Shown here: positions 56,449 to 64,000 of the stretch, one piece after another
Position numbering within the stretch: position 1 is the first letter of the stretch
How the letters are laid out: each line of letters opens with the position of its first letter
Assembly: GCF_020360975.1 (NCBI RefSeq)
Contig: NW_025408682.1
Location: 682,001 to 746,000 of the forward strand
DNA length: 64,000 nt
Origin: Hirsutella rhossiliensis
Lineage: Eukaryota; Ascomycota; Sordariomycetes; Hypocreales; Ophiocordycipitaceae
Direction: 5' to 3'
Notes under the pieces: generated by a model
What the model was told of the DNA's origin: nothing
Seen by the model: the letters and a program-made list of their open reading frames with translations, nothing else
Databases searched by the model: none
Program-made: the position numbers and the translations under genes

Positions 56449-59400
56449 TTACTCGCTTTGTCTTTGTTTGTCTCTCCATCTTGCTCTCAATGCCCTCAAT
56501 AAAACCCACGCCAAAATGCGGTATGCCACAATGCTCCCCGCCAGTGCGCCCACGTTCACCACCGGATCAACATCAAATTTGTACAGCTCCAGCACCTGCT
56601 GGCCCGTCTCGATCGGACATCCTCCCGTGGGAAGCCGCTGCGCGTCGGTGCATGTAAAGGTGACTCCGCGGAGCGAATAGGGCGCCACGGCACGGGTGGC
56701 GTAACGGATCGGCGAAAGATAGTTGGCGGCTCGGAACATGTCCGGCATGTCGATGGAGAGGATCCCGGCCATGACGGTGGCCACGGAGAGAAAGATGCCC
56801 ATGGCGTTCACGGCGAAGCCTGTATGTCCGAAGAGCGTGTTGAACATGATACCCAAGCTTTCGCCGCAAGACACGATTCCGAAGCAAGCAAAGACCCAAG
56901 AAAAGTACATGGCGAGCGTCCTTGGCAGTCCGACGGCAAATACTGCAAGCACTCCGGACAGCAAGCAGCTCACCACCTCAAAGGGCACCTCGAGGATTGT
57001 GTAGGCAGCCAGGAAGGGGTCCACGCCGTACACGCCGTCGTCGTCTTCCCGGTAAAAGACGTCGCGCTCGGCCGGGTATATGGCGACGTTCTGGAGCATC
57101 CCGACAAAGTAGAGCGCCCCGAGCTCCTGCACGAATCCCATCCGGTTTTGTACGGAGTAGTAGTCGTTGCGCAATGGGGCGAAGAAGAGTGTGAGCACAA
57201 TGGCCAGACCGAGGACCTGCATTGTCCGAGCAAGGATTTGTTGTGGCTGGCGTCGGGTATTGATGAAGGCCCGGTGAAGAAGCAGGGGGAGCGCAGCCGA
57301 GAAAGCCGTCCGCTTACGGACGAGAGCGCCAAGCTCAGCCGGCGTTGACAGGTCCGCCTTATTGAACGAATTGCCGCGGGGGCATGTGCGGGCGCGGGCT
57401 TGGAACTCTTCGTTTGCCATCGGAGCCTCTGTATTTGCCATTGTCCCTTCCCTGTGACCGTCAAGCCGTGTTGCTTCAGGAGTACCACTGTCCGGCCCGT
57501 CCAACTCTTGAAGTTCGGCCTTGAGAGGACCTGCCCCATCAAGCGGCCTTTGTCCATGGCTCTTCCAACCCTCAATTAGCTTCTGTACTCTCTCCTGGCT
57601 TTCAGCCTCTCTGTCATCTCGCTGCAAGTCAACGGTTATCAGGTCGAGGGCGAAGTCGGCCGGGTTTGTATCACGCGGACACGCATAGCCATACGTGCCA
57701 AAGTGATCGAGCATATCTTTTGCTGGACCGGCGAAGACAGACGAGCCCCCACGTGCGAGCAAGAGGATGTTTCCGAAATGTCTGAACAGGTCTGAGCGCG
57801 CTTGATGGATGGTCAGAATGAGGGTGCGACCTTCGCTAGATAAGCCTCTGAGAACTTCCATGATAGAACTCGCAGTGAACGCATCGAGGCCCGACGTCGG
57901 CTCATCAAGTAGAAGAACGCGAGGATCGGTAAGGATCTGCACGGCGATGGAGACGCGACGCTTCTCGCCGCCAGAAATTCCCTTGATAATATCGCTCCCG
58001 ATCAGCGTGTTGGCACAGTCCTTCAAACCCATTTTGAGCAAAATCTCGTCGGCGCGTCGGCTTTTTTCGGCGGCGCTCATAAAATATGGCAGACGTAGGC
58101 CGGCCGCGAACCGGAGAGTCTCTCGGACAGTCAAGGAGGGCAAAAGCGCATCGTCGTCTTGACAAACATAAGAGCAGACAGATCGGATAACGGCATTCGA
58201 AGGCATGGCATCGTTGAACGTGAGCCTCCCAGATGGGCGATACTTTGTACCGACAGAATTGCGCAGCCGCAGCGCCATCGCGTTGAGGAGCGACGTCTTG
58301 CCGCTGCCTGATGGACCCATGATGATGTTCAACACGCCGGCTTGAAACGTGGTATCGACAGGGTTGAGAATGGTCTTACGCGGCAGCTTCTTGCCAAAAA
58401 TGGATGTTTTATCCAATGCCAGCGCGAAACGATCAAGTCCGAGGTCAACGGTCCGCACTTCGGCGGAAGGGGCTGCCATCGTCTCCTTGCCGGCGGACAG
58501 GTCGGTATCTGTAGTACGGGTACGAGTAATAGCTATGCCCGGCTTGAAAAAATGAAGTCCGACGGAGGAGAGGGCGCAAAAGAGGACTGTGAAGGCTACC
58601 ATTGCGATGATGGGACGGGCGACCCAATCCCTAGGGAAGCCAAGAGACTCCATGATGTACTCGCCCGTGTACTGGATGCACGCAGGATTCGAAGGGCCGC
58701 CCGGGCTTGGACAGTCATAGAAACTGCCCTGAAACTCGTTGCCAGCGTAGGCGCTGAAAGCATAGAACTTGTCATAGTTAGACCTATGTCCTTGATCTCG
58801 CATTGTGTTCTGTAGGAGGAAGAGGGAGCTCACAGTATAAGTTATCCACTTGAGCCATCTCACGTAAACTGGAATAGTATTGCTCTGAATGAATATGCCA
58901 GCTGCAACGCTTTGCAGTGTATACACCAAGTTCGCGATCAAACTTGCGCCAGCGAAGTGTCTCACAGCGACGACGCACGTCATGGCGCATGTCACAGCGA
59001 TGTAGTGGCTCACCAAGGTAATGGCGAAGAAGATGAGAAGCTTCTCGGCGTCGCGGTCGAAGCCGGCCATGAAATAGACCAACAGGGTAAAGAGGAGAGG
59101 CACCGGCACGTCTTCCGTGGGCAACCGAGCCAGGCGGCGCGAGAAAATGAAAGGCAAAGCGTCGACGCAATTGTCCGAGAACTCGCGGTCAAAGGTAGCA
59201 ATGTCAATCGTCATTCGATAGACTTCGAATATAAGAATCAAGTATCCTTGCAAGCCGGCTACCGTGTACAGACCACCCTCGCGCGATCGGATGCCAGCCT
59301 GGTCTCGACCGAGGTTGTAGAACAGATAGCCAACGACGAGGCCCATGAAGATGGCCTCGAAGACGGAGGCCGCCATGCCTAAGGGGTCCCGATACGTCAC

Positions 59401-60621
59401 CTTGAAGGTGCGGTCAGTCAAGACGCAGAGCTGGCGGCCGAAGCCGTTGCGAGCCACGGTTGTCGAACCCCGTGTTCCCCGGCCGACGGTGTCCTCGGCC
59501 GCAGTCACCGGGGCGAAGCGTGTTGGGCACTCCAAGCGCCACGCGGCCCTGAGCCTCTCGACTCGGGCCCTGCTCTCCTGCTCCAGCTCGGGAGTTCTGT
59601 TGTCCACCGCAGAGATGTCGATGACGTGGTCTGCGGGATTCACAAAAGCCGGCATCTCGAGGCCCTGGTCGTTGAACCAAGGGAGGCAGCCGACCATGGT
59701 GCCGGAGTAGACGGGGCCGCCCTTGGACAAGACGATGAGATTATCAAACAAGTGCCATATCTCGGAGCGGGGCTGATGGATGGTGGTTATAATGGTCCGT
59801 CCTTTGCGAGCGAGTGCCTTGAGAGCGCGCATAACTTGAAAGGCGCTCGTGGCATCAAGACCTGTTGTAGGCTCGTCGAGGAAGAGCACGGATGGGTTGG
59901 CAAGCAGCTGGACTCCGATACTGACGCGCCGCTTTTCACCGCCCGAACACCCTCGGTGCTGGCTGCTGCCGATCCTTGTATCGGCGCAGTCCTTCAGCCC
60001 GAGCTCGCGGATGACCTCGTCAACCACCCTCTGGCAATGGCACGCCGGCGTCGAGGCCGGCAAGCGTAAGTCGGCAGAGTACCGGAGGGTTTCCCTGACG
60101 GTGAGAGTGGGGAGAAGGACATCCTGCTGCATCACGTAGGCGTGCCTCACAGAGTGCACGCCCAGCCGCCCGTTGAAAGTCGTCGTGCCTGTTTGGCACA
60201 GTCTCGAGCTGGTGACCCTCTCGGCCATGGTATTGAGCAGTGTCGTCTTGCCGGACCCGCTGCCCCCGATGATGGCCGTGAGGGAGCCTGGCTCCAGATC
60301 AGCCGCGACCGAGTCCAAGAGCGTCCTTGCAAGAGAGGCTACATGTTGACTGTTTGGTTTTGAAGTGAAGAGAAGCTGGTAGGTGGCTGGTTCGAGGAGG
60401 GAGGGCGTTAGATTGATCGAGACGGAGAGATTTCGGATTCGGACATGGACAGACTCGACGTCGGCTAGGGAGAGACTTCCGCCGCCAGCCAGCGACAGCC
60501 GCCTGCCCACTTGCTTCTCTCGGGCAGTTTGGTCCCCCGACGTGTCTTTCAAGCTGTGTGGGTCTGTTTTCTCTGGCTCTGACAGGCTGTGGGCCACCTC
60601 GGCAACGTCTTGGACGGCCAT
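56449..60621 (-). CDS. full-size ABCG transporter, forward NBD-TMD-NBD-TMD
   Basis: 1390 aa, intronless, starting at the ATG at 60621 (MAVQDVAEVAHS); the frame continues upstream only from TTG. NBD1 has Walker A GGSGSGKTT (119-127), signature CSGGEKRRVSIG, Walker B VLFLDEPTTGLD. A six-segment TMD follows. NBD2 has GPSGSGKTS, ISGGEKRRVSIA and VLLLDEPTSGLD, then a second six-segment TMD. Because NBD1 keeps the Walker A lysine and a normal signature, this is not a PDR-type pump (those have degenerate NBD1) but a WHITE-type full-length ABCG. It exports unknown substrates, probably lipids or small hydrophobic molecules. Both NBDs look competent. A 4.2 kb gene without introns stands out beside its intron-rich neighbours. 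Confidence 0.93.
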   Translation of the reverse strand: MAVQDVAEVAHSLSEPEKTDPHSLKDTSGDQTAREKQVGRRLSLAGGGSLSLADVESVHVRIRNLSVSINLTPSLLEPATYQLLFTSKPNSQHVASLARTLLDSVAADLEPGSLTAIIGGSGSGKTTLLNTMAERVTSSRLCQTGTTTFNGRLGVHSVRHAYVMQQDVLLPTLTVRETLRYSADLRLPASTPACHCQRVVDEVIRELGLKDCADTRIGSSQHRGCSGGEKRRVSIGVQLLANPSVLFLDEPTTGLDATSAFQVMRALKALARKGRTIITTIHQPRSEIWHLFDNLIVLSKGGPVYSGTMVGCLPWFNDQGLEMPAFVNPADHVIDISAVDNRTPELEQESRARVERLRAAWRLECPTRFAPVTAAEDTVGRGTRGSTTVARNGFGRQLCVLTDRTFKVTYRDPLGMAASVFEAIFMGLVVGYLFYNLGRDQAGIRSREGGLYTVAGLQGYLILIFEVYRMTIDIATFDREFSDNCVDALPFIFSRRLARLPTEDVPVPLLFTLLVYFMAGFDRDAEKLLIFFAITLVSHYIAVTCAMTCVVAVRHFAGASLIANLVYTLQSVAAGIFIQSNTIPVYVRWLKWITYTVSSLFLLQNTMRDQGHRSNYDKFYAFSAYAGNEFQGSFYDCPSPGGPSNPACIQYTGEYIMESLGFPRDWVARPIIAMVAFTVLFCALSSVGLHFFKPGIAITRTRTTDTDLSAGKETMAAPSAEVRTVDLGLDRFALALDKTSIFGKKLPRKTILNPVDTTFQAGVLNIIMGPSGSGKTSLLNAMALRLRNSVGTKYRPSGRLTFNDAMPSNAVIRSVCSYVCQDDDALLPSLTVRETLRFAAGLRLPYFMSAAEKSRRADEILLKMGLKDCANTLIGSDIIKGISGGEKRRVSIAVQILTDPRVLLLDEPTSGLDAFTASSIMEVLRGLSSEGRTLILTIHQARSDLFRHFGNILLLARGGSSVFAGPAKDMLDHFGTYGYACPRDTNPADFALDLITVDLQRDDREAESQERVQKLIEGWKSHGQRPLDGAGPLKAELQELDGPDSGTPEATRLDGHREGTMANTEAPMANEEFQARARTCPRGNSFNKADLSTPAELGALVRKRTAFSAALPLLLHRAFINTRRQPQQILARTMQVLGLAIVLTLFFAPLRNDYYSVQNRMGFVQELGALYFVGMLQNVAIYPAERDVFYREDDDGVYGVDPFLAAYTILEVPFEVVSCLLSGVLAVFAVGLPRTLAMYFSWVFACFGIVSCGESLGIMFNTLFGHTGFAVNAMGIFLSVATVMAGILSIDMPDMFRAANYLSPIRYATRAVAPYSLRGVTFTCTDAQRLPTGGCPIETGQQVLELYKFDVDPVVNVGALAGSIVAYRILAWVLLRALRARWRDKQRQSE

Positions 60622-61566
60622 GACCTCGATTAGAAGCGTCTGGCGCCGAGTTCCACGATGCAGCTTTGTTGTATCTTTCTCGTCTGCCCTCGCCAAACCC
60701 GTTGTATTTCCTGGAAGAGTGGACGCATATACTCCTCATGTACGAACTACACTCCTAACCGAGGCACGGTCCGAGCCCCCGGGGATCTCGAGGCGGCTGC
60801 GGTTGGGTGGACTAACCCGACTCGTACCCCCGCCTTGCTAGTGATGCAAGATCCGTGACGGGACGGGCAGATGAGGTGGAGTCTCAGGGGGGAAAGAGAA
60901 AAAAAGAAAATAAAGCTCACAAACTGGGCGGCATAGAGAAATGGCTCGGGTGAGGAAGTAAGTTACCTGTCTCAAGTCGAACAAACATACGTACAGTACT
61001 CCGTACCGTAGCACTGGCTCTCATCAGGACTTCGTACATGCGCAGACGTGGTCCCTGTCTATCCCGACTCGTACAGCAGTGGAGCAAACTGCAGCTAAGT
61101 ATGCTGCTGCCCTTTTGGGAATCCGGTGCTGCACAGTTGACTTGTACACCAACTCTGCAGCCCATTCGTCTTCTCTTTGGTCCTTCTACTGACGGAGCAG
61201 TCCACTCTTCCTCAACGCATTTGGCACCATTGATTCGTTGCTCGTCTCGCACTAGAGTTCGTCTTCATGTTGTCATTGACAATTTAATGTGGCGTAGCGT
61301 GAAGACGCGCGAGGCATCGACCAACATCAGAGTTGCGTGGCACCGTGGGGGCCCAACAAACACGAGTACTGGGCAAAACCCTCATTTCTTTTGTCCAACG
61401 GCCCTTGTCGCGACAGCGGCTGATGATTGGTTCTTGTGGTCTGGTCCTCTCGAACTTGACTGCCTCAAAAAAGGACGTGATGAGCGCCTCAGTATTGCTG
61501 TAATTGATGGTAGGCCAACGGCGGGACCAATATGGAGCCGAACAAATGTCCCGGTCGCCAACACAT
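60622..61566. other. intergenic region, ABCG promoter and tRNA flank
   Basis: 945 bp. An A/G-rich stretch (AAAAAGAAAATAAAG) is at about 60899-60916. No gene was supported. Confidence 0.4.
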
Positions 61567-61639
61567 TCCCGTATGGCGCAATAGGCAGCGCGTCTGACTG
61601 TTAATCAGGAGGTTGAAAGTTCGAACCTTTCTATGGGAG
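61567..61639 (+). tRNA. tRNA-Asn (GTT), intronless
   Basis: Cloverleaf: acceptor TCCCGTA/TATGGGA (with one G-T pair), D stem GCGC/GCGC, anticodon stem TCTGA/TCAGG, loop CTGTTAA with anticodon GTT, T arm GAAAG-TTCGAAC-CTTTC, discriminator G. The D and anticodon arms are very close to the standard eukaryotic tRNA-Asn. The acceptor starts with a U-A pair instead of the usual G-C, and the T stem is AT-rich, so it could be a diverged or non-functional copy. Confidence 0.82.
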
Positions 61640-62626
61640 TATTAGTTAAAGTTGAATTGTTTTTTGGCAAGGCGTTGTGAAAGTCAGTTGTGGTTTTTTT
61701 CTAGCTTCAAACTGGACCCGACATCTTACTTTCAAGCATGCTACGAAAGAACCTTGCGCTGCGAGAATTCCCCAATCGAGTATCTCCTGTCTCGACCTCT
61801 TTCCCGTATCTTCGACTGCTACTTCATCCAAGCATCTTCAAACGCACAGGACGCGATCCAGCGGCAGCCAGTTTGGTGGTTACTCAACCCCGATTTGACA
61901 GCTCATCTAGACATGGATTTGTTTTGAATCCGTCTTCTTGGGATGTTTGACGGATGTGGGGATGGCTGCTTGACAGGTGCGGAGGTTCATGCTCGCCAAG
62001 ACCAGTATATGTGGTCTACTTCGGAGAATAACATGCAAGATCATTAATGCCATTAATTGGTATTCGACATGAGACAGTAAAACAGGTGGCTGTACTAGCC
62101 TGTAGGATGGTGGTGTGCAAGTCGGCTAACGATGCCGGTATCTGGCAGCTCCACGCTTAGAGCAACGCGAAGGGAAGGTAGAAAGGACGATGACGCTGTC
62201 GAACTCACCGTCGGGCTCATGACAGCTTGATTCGCCTGGCGAGCTGATCTCTCAACCAGTGTGAATCGCCCAGAAAGGGGTCTATTGACTTGACTCAATT
62301 AGGCCTATCGATTAGTATTAAAGGCGATCGAGTGTTGTAATTAGCTCCGCGGAGAAAAGCGGTTAGAGTTAAAGTTAAGAATGGCGGAATACCCACTTAT
62401 TTGACACCATGTCTTCAGAGCCGTCGAAACAAGGGTAAGAGCAAGGGGCCACTGAAGACGAGAGAAAATACGTCAGCTTTCCAAGTTTCCTCCCAAGAAA
62501 GAAAATCATTAATTAATTACTATCTCCTAAACAGCACCAACATATATAGCTACCACCACCACGTCTGGTAGGCATTCCCAGCTGAGCGTTCAGCCATCCA
62601 ATGCTGGTGCTCTTCTACTGGCAGCC
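61640..62626. other. intergenic region
   Basis: About 1 kb, AT-richer than average, with short unconvincing frames on both strands (e.g. plus 61652-61927). The repeated TTAATTAATTA near 62508-62520 is the only distinctive sequence. No gene was supported. Confidence 0.4.
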
Positions 62627-63147
62627 CTACATGACTATGGACGTCCTCTTCGCCAAGACCCCTCCTTGTCCAAGGTCTAGCAGGACAACATGTTCGCCCA
62701 CACGCAAGACCTTTTCCAGCCGCGGGTCCCGTGTATGTAGCCATAGTCGGCCATGGCCATAAATGCCGCTGTAGCCCACGGCGACAGGTTCGCCTTGGTC
62801 GAAAGGGGGTATGCCGTCGATGTAGGAGAAGACTACTGTTGGGTCAATATGGTAAGTACCCTCGCCGTAGAACTCTGATCTGAAATTGCTGAGCCCTGCA
62901 GTCGATGTAGCTCCTTGTACATAGTCTTTTCGTGCTCGACCAAGGCTTCGTGGCCTGGCCTGAGAACCACGCGTTGAGAGAGGAACACGGTCGGAAATCG
63001 TGGCCGGACTAGCGCCTGGAGGAAGGCTGGCCAAAGCGACATCACCCACATCGCCAGGGTCTCGATTCGACCATGTTCGAGGGTGGCGATAAGGACACTT
63101 ATTCGGGGCGTTCGGTTCTCCCCCGCATCGACTGCTAAGCTATAAGT
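62627..63147 (-). CDS. hypothetical protein or decayed gene, two frames
   Basis: Two protein-like open stretches in different minus-strand frames follow each other. The upstream one (63147-62921) reads SVLIATLEHGRIETLAMWVMS, FPTVFLSQRVVLRPGHE, EHEKT. The downstream one (62879-62627) reads SEFYGEGTYHIDPTVVFSYIDG, GYSGIYGHGRLWLHTRDP, LRVGEHVVLLDLGQGG. A 41-nt GT-AG intron (62880-62920) would join them in frame (codon AT-A), but that is short and lacks a clear branch point. No start codon was found for the first part; an acceptor-like CAG precedes 63147, so further 5' exons may exist. I know no family with these words. A one-base frameshift in a decayed gene is the alternative. Confidence 0.35.
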
Positions 63148-63542
63148 CTGGCACTAACGCAGCGGCCCGTCCCGCCCCTCGCCATTACCAGATGGCTCCG
63201 TCTAGCCGCACAGGAATGAAGGAGGGAAAAAATCAAGAGGTGGATTAAGGTCTATGTTCACTCCCCTCCTCTCGTCTCAAACGACGGTCCATTTGTACCC
63301 CTCCTTCCCCTGGCTGGCCCCTTCCTGCTGCCATGGTCCTTCTTGCTCCATCACACAGTCCTGGACTTGCTCCTCGCCTGCGTGGATCACTCATGTAATG
63401 CGAGCATCAAGACGCCAACCAGCACGCCAGCCACGAGCAAGTGGCTAGACAATGCCCTTGCGCCTTATATAATGGTCAACCCCCAGAACGTCGCGCCCAA
63501 CGCAGTAGTGTCCGATTTGTTGCCGCGCATTGGCGGCATCTA
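63148..63542. other. intergenic region
   Basis: 400 bp, C/T-rich in the centre (63230-63340). It could be the promoter for the plus-strand frame that follows or hold 5' exons of the minus-strand gene. Nothing firm. Confidence 0.3.
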
Positions 63543-63929
63543 ATGCCCGAGGACGAGGCACTCCTGAGGCAAGTGTTCAACGGGCGTAAGCCACTCGATC
63601 GAAGCAGCAATGTCATGCATGAATGGCACGCTTGGCTTCATCGGACGCAGATCGGCCCTATTGTCGACCTATTCCCCGAAACATTGCAGGCTGGCTCCCT
63701 CGGACTAAGGCTAAGCCAGAAGCTTACCATCTGCATCGTGTCGTGCAGCAGCCCCGGCTGCGTCGTGCTGGGCACTGTCCGGTCTCGCTCCATCACATAC
63801 GAAGAGTGGACACGATCGAGCCTCGGAGAGTTACAACGGAGAATCCTGGAGGACTTGGCCGAGTACATCCCCCGCCGCGGGCGAGCCGGATGTAATCCGA
63901 CGGGACATCTGCTGACCACCCAAACGTGA
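63543..63929 (+). CDS. hypothetical protein near the right edge
   Basis: 128 aa from ATG at 63543 to stop. The text MPEDEALLRQVFNGRKPLD, SNVMHEWHAWLHRTQIGPIVDLFPE and YEEWTRSSLGELQRRILEDLAEYIPRR reads as amphipathic helices and looks like genuine coding sequence. No domain is recognised. The frame is open further upstream but only from GTG, so an upstream exon is possible. It may continue in spliced form beyond the window. Confidence 0.35.
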   Translation: MPEDEALLRQVFNGRKPLDRSSNVMHEWHAWLHRTQIGPIVDLFPETLQAGSLGLRLSQKLTICIVSCSSPGCVVLGTVRSRSITYEEWTRSSLGELQRRILEDLAEYIPRRGRAGCNPTGHLLTTQT

Positions 63930-64000
63930 CTCCAGCCTAGCCTACGATCACAAGTGCACAGAGGTCTTCAAGTTTGACGGGTTCAACCTACTGGCTCTCA

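Noticed and set aside
56449..60621. Considered a PDR-type drug pump
   Set aside because: PDR pumps have reverse-type degenerate NBD1 (cysteine in place of the Walker A lysine); here both NBDs carry GSGKT/GSGKS and canonical signatures.
61038..61604. 188-codon plus-strand open frame
   Set aside because: Runs into the tRNA-Asn and has no protein-like features.

Overview
The window is a gene-dense piece of a filamentous ascomycete nuclear genome, most likely a Sordariomycete and probably Hypocreales. The basis is short GT-AG introns (about 40-100 bp) with CTAAC/CTGAC branch points, the fungal versions of NOP56, SMC4, COQ1, RPS26 and ubiquitin-S27a, ABCG and MFS transporter families typical of moulds, and a GC-rich coding style. 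The genus cannot be fixed from the sequence alone.

Layout. 1-10 kb is accessory: a possible 3' end of a cut-off gene, an NRPS-like adenylation-thiolation-reductase enzyme (2040-5435), a divergently facing secreted heme-thiolate peroxidase (6114-7163) and about 3 kb without a clear gene. 10-27 kb is mostly housekeeping: a GH18 chitinase, NOP56, a divergent ribosomal pair (ubiquitin-S27a and RPS26), a large secreted mucin-like protein, then SMC4 facing an ELYS-domain nuclear pore protein. 27-31 kb is gene-poor and holds a short LINE-derived insertion that carries only an intact gag-like ORF1, bounded by a 14 bp target-site duplication.

31-43 kb holds an UNC-93-like MFS protein, an intron-containing tRNA-Phe, allantoinase, polyprenyl diphosphate synthase COQ1, the V-ATPase assembly factor VMA12, an ESCO-type zinc-finger protein without acetyltransferase, and an RBR E3 ubiquitin ligase. 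43-47 kb has a small hypothetical gene and a 12-exon MFS sugar transporter. About 4 kb follow without a credible gene. 51-56 kb holds two closely spaced conserved hypothetical genes, an ankyrin-repeat protein and a DUF3140-HVA1/TUDOR fusion. 56-64 kb holds an intronless full-size ABCG transporter, a tRNA-Asn and two poorly understood genes at the right edge.

Working together: the ribosomal pair plus NOP56 form a ribosome-production neighbourhood, SMC4 and the ELYS protein share a promoter region and both act on chromosomes or the nucleus, and the reductase plus peroxidase may be part of a small-molecule locus whose left side is cut off. Gene models are hand-spliced from reading frame, splice signals and family knowledge; no search or transcript evidence was available.
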